Shown piece by piece: positions 1-6,919 of a stretch of 28,745 bases of DNA. The notes under the pieces were generated by a model. It worked only from the letters and a program-made list of their open reading frames with translations, had not been told where the DNA came from and searched no databases. Source of the stretch: a virus. The position numbers and the translations under genes are program-made. Where the stretch lies: the IMG/VR virus record IMGVR_UViG_3300009706_000043, positions 1 to 28,745 of that record, one strand, 5' to 3'. How positions within the stretch are numbered: position 1 is the first letter of the stretch; each line of letters opens with the position of its first letter.

Positions 1-26
1 AGAATTATACAAATTTTATTCCAATC

Positions 27-86
27 TTATCCACATTTTTCTCGGAACGGAAAGTTATCCACAATTTTTTTTAATTTTGTGGATAA
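27..86. promoter_or_regulatory. Cluster of three perfect DnaA-box sequences
   Basis: The 9-mer TTATCCACA occurs at 27-35 and 55-63 on the plus strand, and its reverse complement TGTGGATAA lies at 78-86. This matches the strongest bacterial DnaA box (TTATNCACA). The second and third copies form a 10-bp perfect inverted repeat (55-64 with 77-86) around a T-rich 12-base loop. The surroundings are very AT-rich. A function as a host-DnaA-dependent origin, a DnaA titration site or a transcription control site is inference; the sequence match itself is direct. Confidence 0.6.
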
Positions 87-113
87 AACCTGTTCTCGTT
101 TTTAACAAGTAGT

Positions 114-126
114 GGGCTGGGCTGGG
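114..126 (+). repeat. G-rich short tandem repeat
   Basis: Three GGG tracts separated by CT sit in an otherwise AT-rich leader, between the DnaA-box cluster and the first gene. The function is unknown. It has only three G tracts, so it does not meet the usual four-tract quadruplex pattern. Confidence 0.4.
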
Positions 127-255
127 AACATTTAAAATTCATAGGGGTTACAATTATGGGTAAATATAAGGAGAGTAATTAACACATTTTTAAACAAACT
201 ACAATTTAAGCGTACTGTAGATTCAACTGATGGGTTAGCAGATATATTAAGTTAT

Positions 256-1230
256 ATGCGACCACACAACAGTAGGATTGAACGTAAGTTTATTGCTAGG
301 TTCATTGATTCAGTTAAGGGAATGAAACAAGATTCATTTGGCAACAGATATATATTTGTTGGTAAGAATCCTGACACTATGTTCTCTTGTCATACGGACA
401 CAGTACATAAACATGGCGGTAAACAGAAAGTATATGTAGATACATTTCAAGGTATGATGTATACAGACGGAAAACAATCTAACTGTCTTGGTGCTGACGA
501 TGGTGTTGGTATCTGGATTATGCTTAAAATGATTGCAGAGAAAAAGACTGGTCTATACATTTTCCATAGAGGAGAAGAAGTAGGTGGTCTTGGTTCTAGT
601 TGGATAGCTGAACATAATCAACTGTTATTCTCACATATCACTAAAGCCATTGCTTTTGATAGGAAAGGATATACTGATGTTATTACATATCAGGGTAGTT
701 CCAGATGTTGTAGTAATATCTTTGCTGACGACCTAGCTATTAAATTAGGTATGGGGTACAGAGCAGATGAAGGTGGGCTATTTACGGACACAGCTAACTA
801 TACTATGCTCATACCTGAATGTACTAATATAAGTGTAGGTTATGATTTTCAACATACAGCCAGTGAAACACAAAACTATGTATTTGCTAAAGATTTATTA
901 CATAGAGTATTAGAGATTGATTTCAGTGCTTTACCTGTAGCTAGGAAAACCACAGATATTGACGACTTATTTAGCTCTACTGGTTATGGTACTGGATATA
1001 ATTCTAGTTATGACCATTTCGATTTCAGTGATGAACCAGATGCTATAGCAATTGAAGTTCCTCAATTTAGAACTCAGGTGGAAGCGAGTGAATTTGCTTG
1101 GAAATATCCTGAAGTTATGGCTGAGGAAGTAATTGACTTACAACGAAAAGTTGCTAAAATGGAAAAGCTGGCTAATAGAAAAGCTCAACATAGAGCTGAC
1201 GCTTATCTTAAACATATGAGTGGTGTATAA
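256..1230 (+). CDS. Di-zinc metallopeptidase (clan MH, M28/M20-like)
   Basis: This is a probable zinc-dependent amino- or carboxypeptidase or amidohydrolase. Numbered from the ATG at 256, it shows H46-T-D48, the G-A-D81-D82-G block, E107-E108 in a G-E-E-x-G-G-L-G-S motif, D135 and H200 in a Q-H-T-A-S-E-T motif. This is the ligand order of co-catalytic zinc peptidases. After about residue 225 comes an acidic linker and a helical, charged C-terminus. The frame stays open upstream to 145 and encodes a natural-looking N-terminus (ending L-A-D-I-L-S-Y before M1), so ATG 256 is probably internal. No ATG, GTG or TTG lies upstream in frame; an ATT at 178 follows AAGGAG at 168-173. An eight-codon ORF (156-182) in another frame could also join it by a shift. 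There is no signal peptide, so it should be cytoplasmic. Such an enzyme is not part of the T7 core, and its substrate is unknown. The family call is good; the start is not. Confidence 0.75.
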   Translation: MRPHNSRIERKFIARFIDSVKGMKQDSFGNRYIFVGKNPDTMFSCHTDTVHKHGGKQKVYVDTFQGMMYTDGKQSNCLGADDGVGIWIMLKMIAEKKTGLYIFHRGEEVGGLGSSWIAEHNQLLFSHITKAIAFDRKGYTDVITYQGSSRCCSNIFADDLAIKLGMGYRADEGGLFTDTANYTMLIPECTNISVGYDFQHTASETQNYVFAKDLLHRVLEIDFSALPVARKTTDIDDLFSSTGYGTGYNSSYDHFDFSDEPDAIAIEVPQFRTQVEASEFAWKYPEVMAEEVIDLQRKVAKMEKLANRKAQHRADAYLKHMSGV

Positions 1231-1231
1231 T

Positions 1232-2134
1232 ATGATGAACCTTCGTGAAGCTATTAGAAAAACCATGCTAGAACACTATCAACCTAGAGGCTCTAGGAAT
1301 TTAAAACAACTATCGTCTCTAGGTAATATATTAGAAGAACATATAGGCTCAAGTACTGAGCTGAGTAGTATAGATGATGCTTACATAGATAAACTAATGA
1401 CTAAACTGTTGAAAGCTAAAAACAGTAATGCCACTATTAATCGTAAGTTATCACTACTCAGTAAAGTGCTTGGGCTTGCTGTGTTTAGATGGAAGGAGTT
1501 AGATAAGATGCCTATTATAGAGAGGCTACCAGAGACTCCTTCAAGAATAGCTTGTTTCAGTAAACAAGAAGAACAAGATATTATTATGGCTTGTGAAGAT
1601 ACAGTATTCCAAGAGTTTATTACTATACTATTTGGTACTGGTTTTCGTAACAGTGAGCTGACAGGTTTACAAATAGCTCCTGTAGATGTAGACATAATAA
1701 GGAGCAGAGAACGTAAACGAGCATACGGGGTAGCTGAAGCTGATGTTAAAGCTGGCACTATTACTGTATGGGGTTCTGTATCTGGAACTAGGTCAGGCAG
1801 TAAAACAGGTAATACAAGAACTATACCTATGACTATACCAGTCCAGACTATTCTAAGTAAATATTATAAACTCGGAGTAAAGACTCCGTTTGATATAAGT
1901 GACTATTACATTAACAGACAATGGTTACTTGTTAGGAATAAGCTAGGTAGAAGTAATGACTCTGGGTTTATTCCATATACTATTAGACATACTGTAGCTA
2001 CTAGGCTATGGGAGAAGTCAGGGGATATATACTTAGTAAAAACGTGGTTAGGACACTCAAGTATTAAAACTACTGAGAGGTACACCCACGTATCAGGGAG
2101 TAAGCTAATGGAAGCTAAGAAATACTTAGATTAA
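1232..2134 (+). CDS. int: Tyrosine recombinase / phage integrase
   Basis: This is a site-specific recombinase that would integrate or excise the phage genome. From ATG 1232 it is 300 aa. The N-terminal part (to about residue 105) looks like a SAM-like core-binding domain. The catalytic domain has R139 in G-T-G-F-R-N-S-E-L, a likely beta-hairpin lysine K191, R252 in the R-H-T-V-A-T-R motif, H275 in L-G-H-S-S and nucleophile Y284 in E-R-Y-T-H-V. The box II position that is often His (three before R252) is Tyr, a variant I have seen in other integrases. An in-frame GTG at 1220 would overlap the peptidase, so I prefer ATG 1232 or 1235; neither has a good ribosome binding site, and coupling to the peptidase gene is likely. 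It sits directly upstream of the RNA polymerase gene, as in pelagiphages. The phased repeats just downstream may be its arm sites. Confidence 0.93.
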   Translation: MMNLREAIRKTMLEHYQPRGSRNLKQLSSLGNILEEHIGSSTELSSIDDAYIDKLMTKLLKAKNSNATINRKLSLLSKVLGLAVFRWKELDKMPIIERLPETPSRIACFSKQEEQDIIMACEDTVFQEFITILFGTGFRNSELTGLQIAPVDVDIIRSRERKRAYGVAEADVKAGTITVWGSVSGTRSGSKTGNTRTIPMTIPVQTILSKYYKLGVKTPFDISDYYINRQWLLVRNKLGRSNDSGFIPYTIRHTVATRLWEKSGDIYLVKTWLGHSSIKTTERYTHVSGSKLMEAKKYLD

Positions 2135-2136
2135 TT

Positions 2137-2159
2137 CAAAGTATCCCATACAAGAGGCT
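2137..2159 (+). promoter_or_regulatory. Candidate phage promoter or conserved element, copy 1
   Basis: AAAGTATCCCA at 2138-2148 is followed six bases after the CCC by GAGG. The same 11 bases, with the same CCC-to-GAG spacing, recur just after the RNA polymerase gene at 4697. The layout (CCC, a short AT stretch, then a purine-rich start) resembles T3/T7-class promoters. It lies three bases after the integrase stop codon. The promoter role is inference. Confidence 0.4.
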
Positions 2160-2231
2160 ACTTAGAATGTTCTTAGAATATTCTTAGATTTACTTCTTAC
2201 TTCATTCTTACTATATTCTTATACTAAGAAT
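2159..2231. repeat. Helically phased TTCTTA repeats with terminal palindrome; candidate attP arm or operator sites
   Basis: TTCTTA occurs at 2170, 2181, 2194, 2205 and 2216, and a one-mismatch copy (TACTTA) at 2159. The spacings are 11, 11, 13, 11 and 11 bases, so the sites lie on about the same DNA face. The last copy forms a perfect 7-bp inverted repeat, ATTCTTA-TAC-TAAGAAT, at 2215-2231. The array fills the gap between integrase and RNA polymerase genes. Integrase arm sites or a cooperative repressor operator are the most natural readings. I could not identify an att core. Confidence 0.55.
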
Positions 2232-2259
2232 TAATTATAACAATATACTAGGGGATATT

Positions 2260-4698
2260 ATGTATTTACACCCAATAGAAGATTACGAAAGACAATTAGA
2301 GCTTGAAAAAGAAGCTATTGATATGGGTCGTAAGCAGTATCTTGAGAATAAGGGTAAAACACAAGAATCAGACTTACCACCAGCTCAGAAAATTATGAAT
2401 GACTCAGTTATCCTCCTCACTGAGTCTATTTCTGACTGGATTGTCTCAGTCAAAGTGGGCAGAGCTAATAGGAATGCTAGTCAGGTAAGACTCCTAGAAT
2501 CATTCTCAGGAGATTATGAGACAGTTGCTTATATAGCTACTCGTGAGTGTATTAATCATCTTATACGAGATATTACACTTACCAGACTAGGTTCTATTAT
2601 TGGTAAAAAATTAGAACAACACCTGACGTATGAGAAACTACGTGAGGAACACTACGGTTTACATTTTAAATTAACTAAACAACTACGTCATACTAATTCT
2701 GAAAGACACAGACGACGTGTTGTTATGCATACTATAAATAAGTCTGGATTAACAGAAGTTAAATGGAATGCCAGAGATAGAGATTCTGTGGGTATCCGTT
2801 TAGTTTACTTATTTTCCAAATGTTCAAATTTAATAGAGATTAAAAGACAACGCAACTTTAAGAAGGGAGCTAGAAAGTTTCGCTCTAGTTATATTGTTGC
2901 ACCAACTGATGCTACTGTTGAGTATCTTGAAGAAGGACATGAGAAGTTTTCTTTAATGACTCCTACTCATATGCCTATGTTAATACCACCAAGAGAATGG
3001 ACATCAAGCTCTGGTGGTGGCTATCTTAATCATGATGCTTTTAAACTAAAGTTAGTTAAAGGTAGTAACTATAACTACATGGAAGAAATTGATAATACTG
3101 ATATGCCAGAGGTGTACTCAGCTATCAATGCTATCCAACAAACAGAATGGCGAATAAATAAATCTGTATATAAAGTAATGAAACAGGTATGGGAAGAAGG
3201 CGGTACTCTTGGTAAACTTCCAAGTAGAGAAAAGAAACCTTTACCGACGTGTCCTCAGAATCCACAGGAAAATCCTGAGAAATTTAAAAATTGGAAACGT
3301 GAAGCCGCTAAAATATACGAGGAAAATATTCGTACAGTATCCAAGCGTATTGGCATGGGTAATAAATTATGGTTGTCTCAGAAGTTCTTAGATGAAGAAA
3401 GATTTTACTTTGTCTGGACTATGGACTGGAGACAACGAGCTTATCCACTTGCTAATATGGTTAATCCACAAGCTGATGATTCAGGCAGAGCATTATTACA
3501 ATTCTCTAATGGTAAAAAACTTGGAGAAGATGGTGTCTATTGGTTAGCTATCCATATCGCTGGATTATTTGGTATTGATAAATGTTCTTTTGATGAACGG
3601 GTTAAATGGGTTTATGATAATAATGAACTACTGTTAGATTCAGGAATGAATCCAATGGACGGGGAAAGATTCTGGTCAACCGCTAAGAAACCTTATAGAG
3701 CATTATCCGCTTGTTTTGAATGGTTAGGTGCGAGCATAGCTGGAGAAGATTTTGTTAGTCATCTACCTATTGACTCGGACGGTTCATGTAATGGTATCCA
3801 GAACTTCTCAGCTATGTTATTAGATGAGATAGGTGGTAAAGCTGTGAACTTAGTTCCAGCCGATAAGCCACAGGATATTTATACTGAAGTTCAAATGGCT
3901 GTTACTAATAAGCTTAAGAACATGAAGGACGAGGATTTTGCAAAGGTATGGGAAGATAGAGTATCAAGAGATATTGTTAAACGACCATGTATGACACTAG
4001 CTTATGGCTCGTCTCGTTATGGTATGTGTAACCAAATATTAGAAGAAATTAAAAAATACAAAGCTGATGAAGGTATAAATTATTTACCAGATTACGTAGA
4101 TGAAAATAAAGCTTGTGAATTTCTATCTAATATCGTCTATGATACTATTGGTGATGTGGTTGTTGCGGCTAGGAAGGCTATGGATTGGTTACAGGAAGTA
4201 GCTAAAGTGGCAAGTGAACATCAACTACCAATTCGTTGGGAAACGGCTGTAGGGTTTCCTGTAAGCCAAGCTTATTATGATAATGTAAGTAAGAGGTTAC
4301 AACTGAATTTTGGAAAACAAAAATTTAGACTGAGATATAATCAACAGTCATCAAAGTTATCCAAACGTAAACAGATTAGTGGAATATCTGCTAACTACGT
4401 TCATTCAATGGACGCGGCACACATGATGTCCACTGTCAATATGTGTATGGTTAATGATATAGAAGATTTAGCTATGGTTCATGACTCGTTTGGTACACAC
4501 GCTTGTAACTGTACTTCTTTATATAACATATTAAGATATACATTCGTAAAACAATACTCAGTTGATAGGCTTGAGTTATTCAGAGAACAGATACTAGAAC
4601 AGCTACCAGATGAACTGGGGGTAAAAATACCTCCTGTACCACAAAAGGGTAAGCTTGACATATCAACAGTTATGGAGTCGGAGTACTTTTTTGCTTAA
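2260..4698 (+). CDS. T7-like single-subunit DNA-directed RNA polymerase
   Basis: This enzyme transcribes the phage middle and late genes from phage promoters. At 812 aa it is somewhat shorter than T7 RNA polymerase (883). Motif A is M-D-W-R-Q-R-A-Y-P with catalytic D389 (T7 D537). Motif B has R570, K574 and Y582-G583 (T7 R627, K631, Y639-G640). Motif C is V-H-D-S-F-G-T with D742 (T7 D812). The promoter-specificity loop lies at about 668-705. Aligned by eye, R679 and R690 match T7 R746 and R756, but the positions of T7 N748 and Q758 are Q681 and R692, with a one-residue insertion between. It should therefore read a promoter unlike that of T7. The start has a GGGG Shine-Dalgarno at 2251-2254. 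It follows the integrase and the phased repeats, so its expression may be tied to the lysogeny decision. Confidence 0.98.
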   Translation: MYLHPIEDYERQLELEKEAIDMGRKQYLENKGKTQESDLPPAQKIMNDSVILLTESISDWIVSVKVGRANRNASQVRLLESFSGDYETVAYIATRECINHLIRDITLTRLGSIIGKKLEQHLTYEKLREEHYGLHFKLTKQLRHTNSERHRRRVVMHTINKSGLTEVKWNARDRDSVGIRLVYLFSKCSNLIEIKRQRNFKKGARKFRSSYIVAPTDATVEYLEEGHEKFSLMTPTHMPMLIPPREWTSSSGGGYLNHDAFKLKLVKGSNYNYMEEIDNTDMPEVYSAINAIQQTEWRINKSVYKVMKQVWEEGGTLGKLPSREKKPLPTCPQNPQENPEKFKNWKREAAKIYEENIRTVSKRIGMGNKLWLSQKFLDEERFYFVWTMDWRQRAYPLANMVNPQADDSGRALLQFSNGKKLGEDGVYWLAIHIAGLFGIDKCSFDERVKWVYDNNELLLDSGMNPMDGERFWSTAKKPYRALSACFEWLGASIAGEDFVSHLPIDSDGSCNGIQNFSAMLLDEIGGKAVNLVPADKPQDIYTEVQMAVTNKLKNMKDEDFAKVWEDRVSRDIVKRPCMTLAYGSSRYGMCNQILEEIKKYKADEGINYLPDYVDENKACEFLSNIVYDTIGDVVVAARKAMDWLQEVAKVASEHQLPIRWETAVGFPVSQAYYDNVSKRLQLNFGKQKFRLRYNQQSSKLSKRKQISGISANYVHSMDAAHMMSTVNMCMVNDIEDLAMVHDSFGTHACNCTSLYNILRYTFVKQYSVDRLELFREQILEQLPDELGVKIPPVPQKGKLDISTVMESEYFFA

Positions 4699-4719
4699 AG
4701 TATCCCACTTAGGAGAAGA
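4697..4719 (+). promoter_or_regulatory. Candidate phage promoter or conserved element, copy 2
   Basis: This is an exact copy of AAAGTATCCCA at 4697-4707, overlapping the RNA polymerase stop codon, with GAG six bases after the CCC. It lies just upstream of the small early genes and would suit a phage promoter. The GGAGAAG part also serves as ribosome binding site for the next gene, so conservation of that end has two possible causes. Confidence 0.4.
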
Positions 4720-4722
4720 TTA

Positions 4723-4974
4723 ATGAGTTACTTTATAAGTATGTTACTTCTATGTATGGCTCTGCCAACTCAATATTTATATGACTATGAAATACGGACT
4801 GAGATTATTAATACTGTTGTACATAGCGCAGAAGAACATAATAATGTTTCTTCAGCTCTGTGCGATATAAAATTACTTCATTCTATTGGTGAAGTAGAGC
4901 AACATAAACGGCATCTTGAAAGTGATAAGGCTAATAAGGGTATATGTGTAACTGCCGCGTGTATATGGAAATAG
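4723..4974 (+). CDS. Small protein with hydrophobic N-terminus, unknown function
   Basis: I do not recognise this 83-aa protein. Residues 3-18 are hydrophobic (I-S-M-L-L-L-C-M-A-L), which suggests a membrane anchor or signal peptide; the rest is polar and slightly charged with four scattered cysteines (one in the hydrophobic segment). A clear AGGAGA ribosome binding site lies eight bases upstream. It is the first gene after the RNA polymerase, where T7-like phages carry fast-evolving host-interaction genes. A role against the host is plausible, but nothing in the sequence shows it. Confidence 0.7.
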   Translation: MSYFISMLLLCMALPTQYLYDYEIRTEIINTVVHSAEEHNNVSSALCDIKLLHSIGEVEQHKRHLESDKANKGICVTAACIWK

Positions 4975-4983
4975 GAGTATTTA

Positions 4984-5268
4984 ATGAAGAATTTAACTGA
5001 TGCTATAAACTTTGCCAGTATGAAAGGTACAGTTGAGTGTGCCTTCAGGATAATTCATGGTGTACAACACCACAAGATAGTAGGAGAACGAGTTTTAGCT
5101 ATGGCTTGTGTGTTTGTATTGTTATGTGAAAGATTTAATATCTGTCCTAGAGAAGTTATTGGTAAAGCTGAAAGGTTTATGAAAGATACTGATAAAGTTA
5201 CATACGTTACCCAGATTAGTGCTATTAAAGAATACCTTAATAAAGAAATGCATGAGGACATAAGATAA
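4984..5268 (+). CDS. Conserved-looking small protein, unknown function
   Basis: This 94-aa protein is predicted mostly helical and mixed in charge, with a hydrophobic central helix (about residues 34-46). No motif that I can name is present, and there is no recognisable helix-turn-helix despite the integrase nearby. GGAG lies nine bases upstream of the ATG. Its stop codon overlaps the start of the next small gene by one base (TAATG), so the two are probably translationally coupled. Confidence 0.75.
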   Translation: MKNLTDAINFASMKGTVECAFRIIHGVQHHKIVGERVLAMACVFVLLCERFNICPREVIGKAERFMKDTDKVTYVTQISAIKEYLNKEMHEDIR

Positions 5269-5429
5269 TGGTACATGAATTTAAGACTCAACTTATAATA
5301 GAGGCACGGTTACTGTACGAAAGAGATATACCTTTACCAACAGACCTACACGCTACAATGTTAGAGCATGGGATTGATGTAGAGGCACTACTAAAAAGTT
5401 TTGATAAAAAAAAGAGGGAAACTAGATGA
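5268..5429 (+). CDS. Small protein, 53 aa, unknown function
   Basis: This short ORF runs from ATG 5268 to TGA 5427-5429 and fills the gap between the 94-aa gene and the ssDNA-binding protein gene. It overlaps the former by one base (TAATG) and the latter by four (ATGA), which is strong positional evidence for a translated gene. The product is helical and ends in a lysine/arginine-rich tail (K-K-K-R-E-T-R). No family is recognised. Confidence 0.65.
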   Translation: MVHEFKTQLIIEARLLYERDIPLPTDLHATMLEHGIDVEALLKSFDKKKRETR

Positions 5430-6112
5430 CTAGACGATATTTTAATACACCAAAAGGAATAGCAATTTATCCAAGCTTGCAAAAGCCTAATGATAAATTT
5501 AATAAATTTCAATGTAATTTAAAAGTTTCAGATAGTGAAGAATTAAAAGAATTTTTAGCTATCATAGATGGGAAATGTGAAACCATCAGAGATGAAACAA
5601 TACAGGCTTTAAATGAGAGAGCTGAAAATGCTACTACTGGAGCTGAGAAAAAGAGAGTTAAAGAATCAATTAGCAATTTAGCTGTTAATAAACCATACAC
5701 AGAAAATGTTGATGACAATGGTGATGTGATAGCTGGCGAATGGGTTTTAAAAACTAGCTGTCCAGCAGAAGGTAAAAGCAGACAAGGTACTGTATACCAA
5801 AACAAAGTTGCTGTGTTTGATTCTACTGGTAAACCATTTCCAAAAGACATTGATGTCTGGGGTGGCTCTGAAGTAATCCTTCAGGTTGAACCACGTATGT
5901 ATTATGTGGCTGGTATATCTAAATGTGGTGTAAGCTTAAGATTACGTGCCGCACAGATAATTGAATTAGTATCTGGTGGTAAAGGAAACGCTGATAGTTA
6001 TGGCTTTTCAACACAAGAAGGTTATTCAGCACCAGAAGAAGATGCCACAGTTAAAGACACAAAACCACTCGAAGTCATGGACGACTCGAAAGATGACTCA
6101 ATCGACTTCTAA
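5426..6112 (+). CDS. Single-stranded DNA-binding protein (T7 gp2.5-like)
   Basis: This protein coats single-stranded DNA at the replication fork and in recombination and contacts the phage polymerase and helicase. The length (228 aa) is close to T7 gp2.5 (232). The N-terminal half looks like a beta-rich OB-type core, with W at about residue 107 and the segment V-D-N-P-type replaced by polar loops. The C-terminus is acidic, D-D-S-K-D-D-S-I-D-F, with a final Phe; in T7 an acidic tail ending in Phe mediates contact with gp4 and gp5. The start has GAGGGA upstream and ATGA overlap with the preceding small gene. Its last 20 bases are shared with the next gene. The assignment rests on position, size and the tail. 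Confidence 0.88.
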   Translation: MTRRYFNTPKGIAIYPSLQKPNDKFNKFQCNLKVSDSEELKEFLAIIDGKCETIRDETIQALNERAENATTGAEKKRVKESISNLAVNKPYTENVDDNGDVIAGEWVLKTSCPAEGKSRQGTVYQNKVAVFDSTGKPFPKDIDVWGGSEVILQVEPRMYYVAGISKCGVSLRLRAAQIIELVSGGKGNADSYGFSTQEGYSAPEEDATVKDTKPLEVMDDSKDDSIDF

Positions 6113-6488
6113 ATTACGCTTCCGTATTCCAGTAAACCCAGTACCAGCGAGTAGACCTAGAGTTACTCGTTGGGGGGTTTACTACGGAAAACGACATACA
6201 CAATATGTTAAAGAGTGTGCTGTGTTCTTCAAAACATTTCGAGTATTAAAAACTTTTGATACACCAGTCGAAGTAGGGCTGTCCTTTCTTGTATCAAAAC
6301 CTAAAACAACTAAACGACTATTTCCCATAGGTGATGTAGACAACTACTGTAAGTTGGCTCTTGATGAACTTGTCAAATGGAAAGTTCTAAAGGACGACGA
6401 CCTAGTGTTACGTCTGTTTTCAGATAAAGGATTCGCAGATGAAAATTCTGCGGTGGGTACTTATGTTGTAATAAACCATATAGGATAA
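6093..6488 (+). CDS. rusA: RusA-like Holliday junction resolvase
   Basis: This endonuclease resolves branched DNA. From ATG 6093 the product is 131 aa, close to E. coli RusA (120). It opens with N-P-V-P-A-S-R-P-R, the family's N-terminal signature, and carries D81-V-D83-N84-x-x-K87 and D102. The 81/83/87/102 spacing equals that of RusA D70/D72/K76/D91. The frame is open further upstream (to 5976) inside the gp2.5-like gene, but the family start fits ATG 6093. The gene overlaps the acidic tail of the preceding gene by 20 bases. It takes the place of T7 gene 3 (endonuclease I), which belongs to an unrelated fold, so this looks like a functional replacement at the same locus. Confidence 0.9.
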   Translation: MTQSTSKLRFRIPVNPVPASRPRVTRWGVYYGKRHTQYVKECAVFFKTFRVLKTFDTPVEVGLSFLVSKPKTTKRLFPIGDVDNYCKLALDELVKWKVLKDDDLVLRLFSDKGFADENSAVGTYVVINHIG

Positions 6489-6490
6489 AT

Positions 6491-6919
6491 ATGACTATGA
6501 AAAAAATCATCAATGCAAAGTATATTGTTGTGCATTGTTCAGCTACTAAACCTGATATGTATGTCGATGGAGAAATGATTGACAGATGGCACAGGGAACG
6601 TGGCTTTTTAAAGATTGGTTATCATTGGGTTATTCGTCGTGACGGAACTTTTGATAAAGGCAGAGAAATTGATGAACGCGGAGCGCACGTTAGAGGATTT
6701 AATTCTGTTTCGGTAGGGGTGTGCTTAGTAGGTGGCATAGATGAAGAAGGTAAACCAGATAATAATTTTACCAACGAACAATTTGAGTCTCTTAATGAGA
6801 TTCTTGCCGCTTGTAAACAAACCTACCCTAAAGCAGAGATTTTAGGACACAGAGATTTACCAAGAGTAAAGAAAGCGTGTCCATCATTTGATGTTAGGGA
6901 GTGGTTAAAAAATAGATGA
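6491..6919 (+). CDS. N-acetylmuramoyl-L-alanine amidase (T7 lysozyme gp3.5-like)
   Basis: This zinc amidase cuts the amide bond between muramic acid and L-alanine in peptidoglycan. In T7 the same protein also binds and inhibits the phage RNA polymerase. The 142-aa product has zinc ligands H15 (V-V-H-C-S), H120 (L-G-H-R-D) and C130, and catalytic-type residues Y44 and K128; T7 has H17, Y46, H122, K128 and C130. A second ATG at codon 3 is an alternative start. It overlaps the reductase gene by ATGA. With no other lysin in the window, it is the likely endolysin. Whether it regulates this RNA polymerase cannot be told from sequence. Confidence 0.95.
   Translation: MTMKKIINAKYIVVHCSATKPDMYVDGEMIDRWHRERGFLKIGYHWVIRRDGTFDKGREIDERGAHVRGFNSVSVGVCLVGGIDEEGKPDNNFTNEQFESLNEILAACKQTYPKAEILGHRDLPRVKKACPSFDVREWLKNR

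Noticed and set aside
149-154. TACAAT as a host -10 box before the first gene
   Set aside because: No acceptable -35 element lies 16-18 bases upstream, so it is not reported as a promoter.
1381-1758. Minus-strand ORF of 125 codons inside the integrase gene
   Set aside because: It lies fully within a well-supported gene, is rich in Ser/Leu as antisense shadows of AT-rich genes are, and has no family motif. The other minus-strand ORFs were rejected for the same reason.
2169-2183. LexA-like site GTTC-N7-ATTC
   Set aside because: One mismatch to the alphaproteobacterial pattern, and it falls inside the TTCTTA repeat array, which explains it better.
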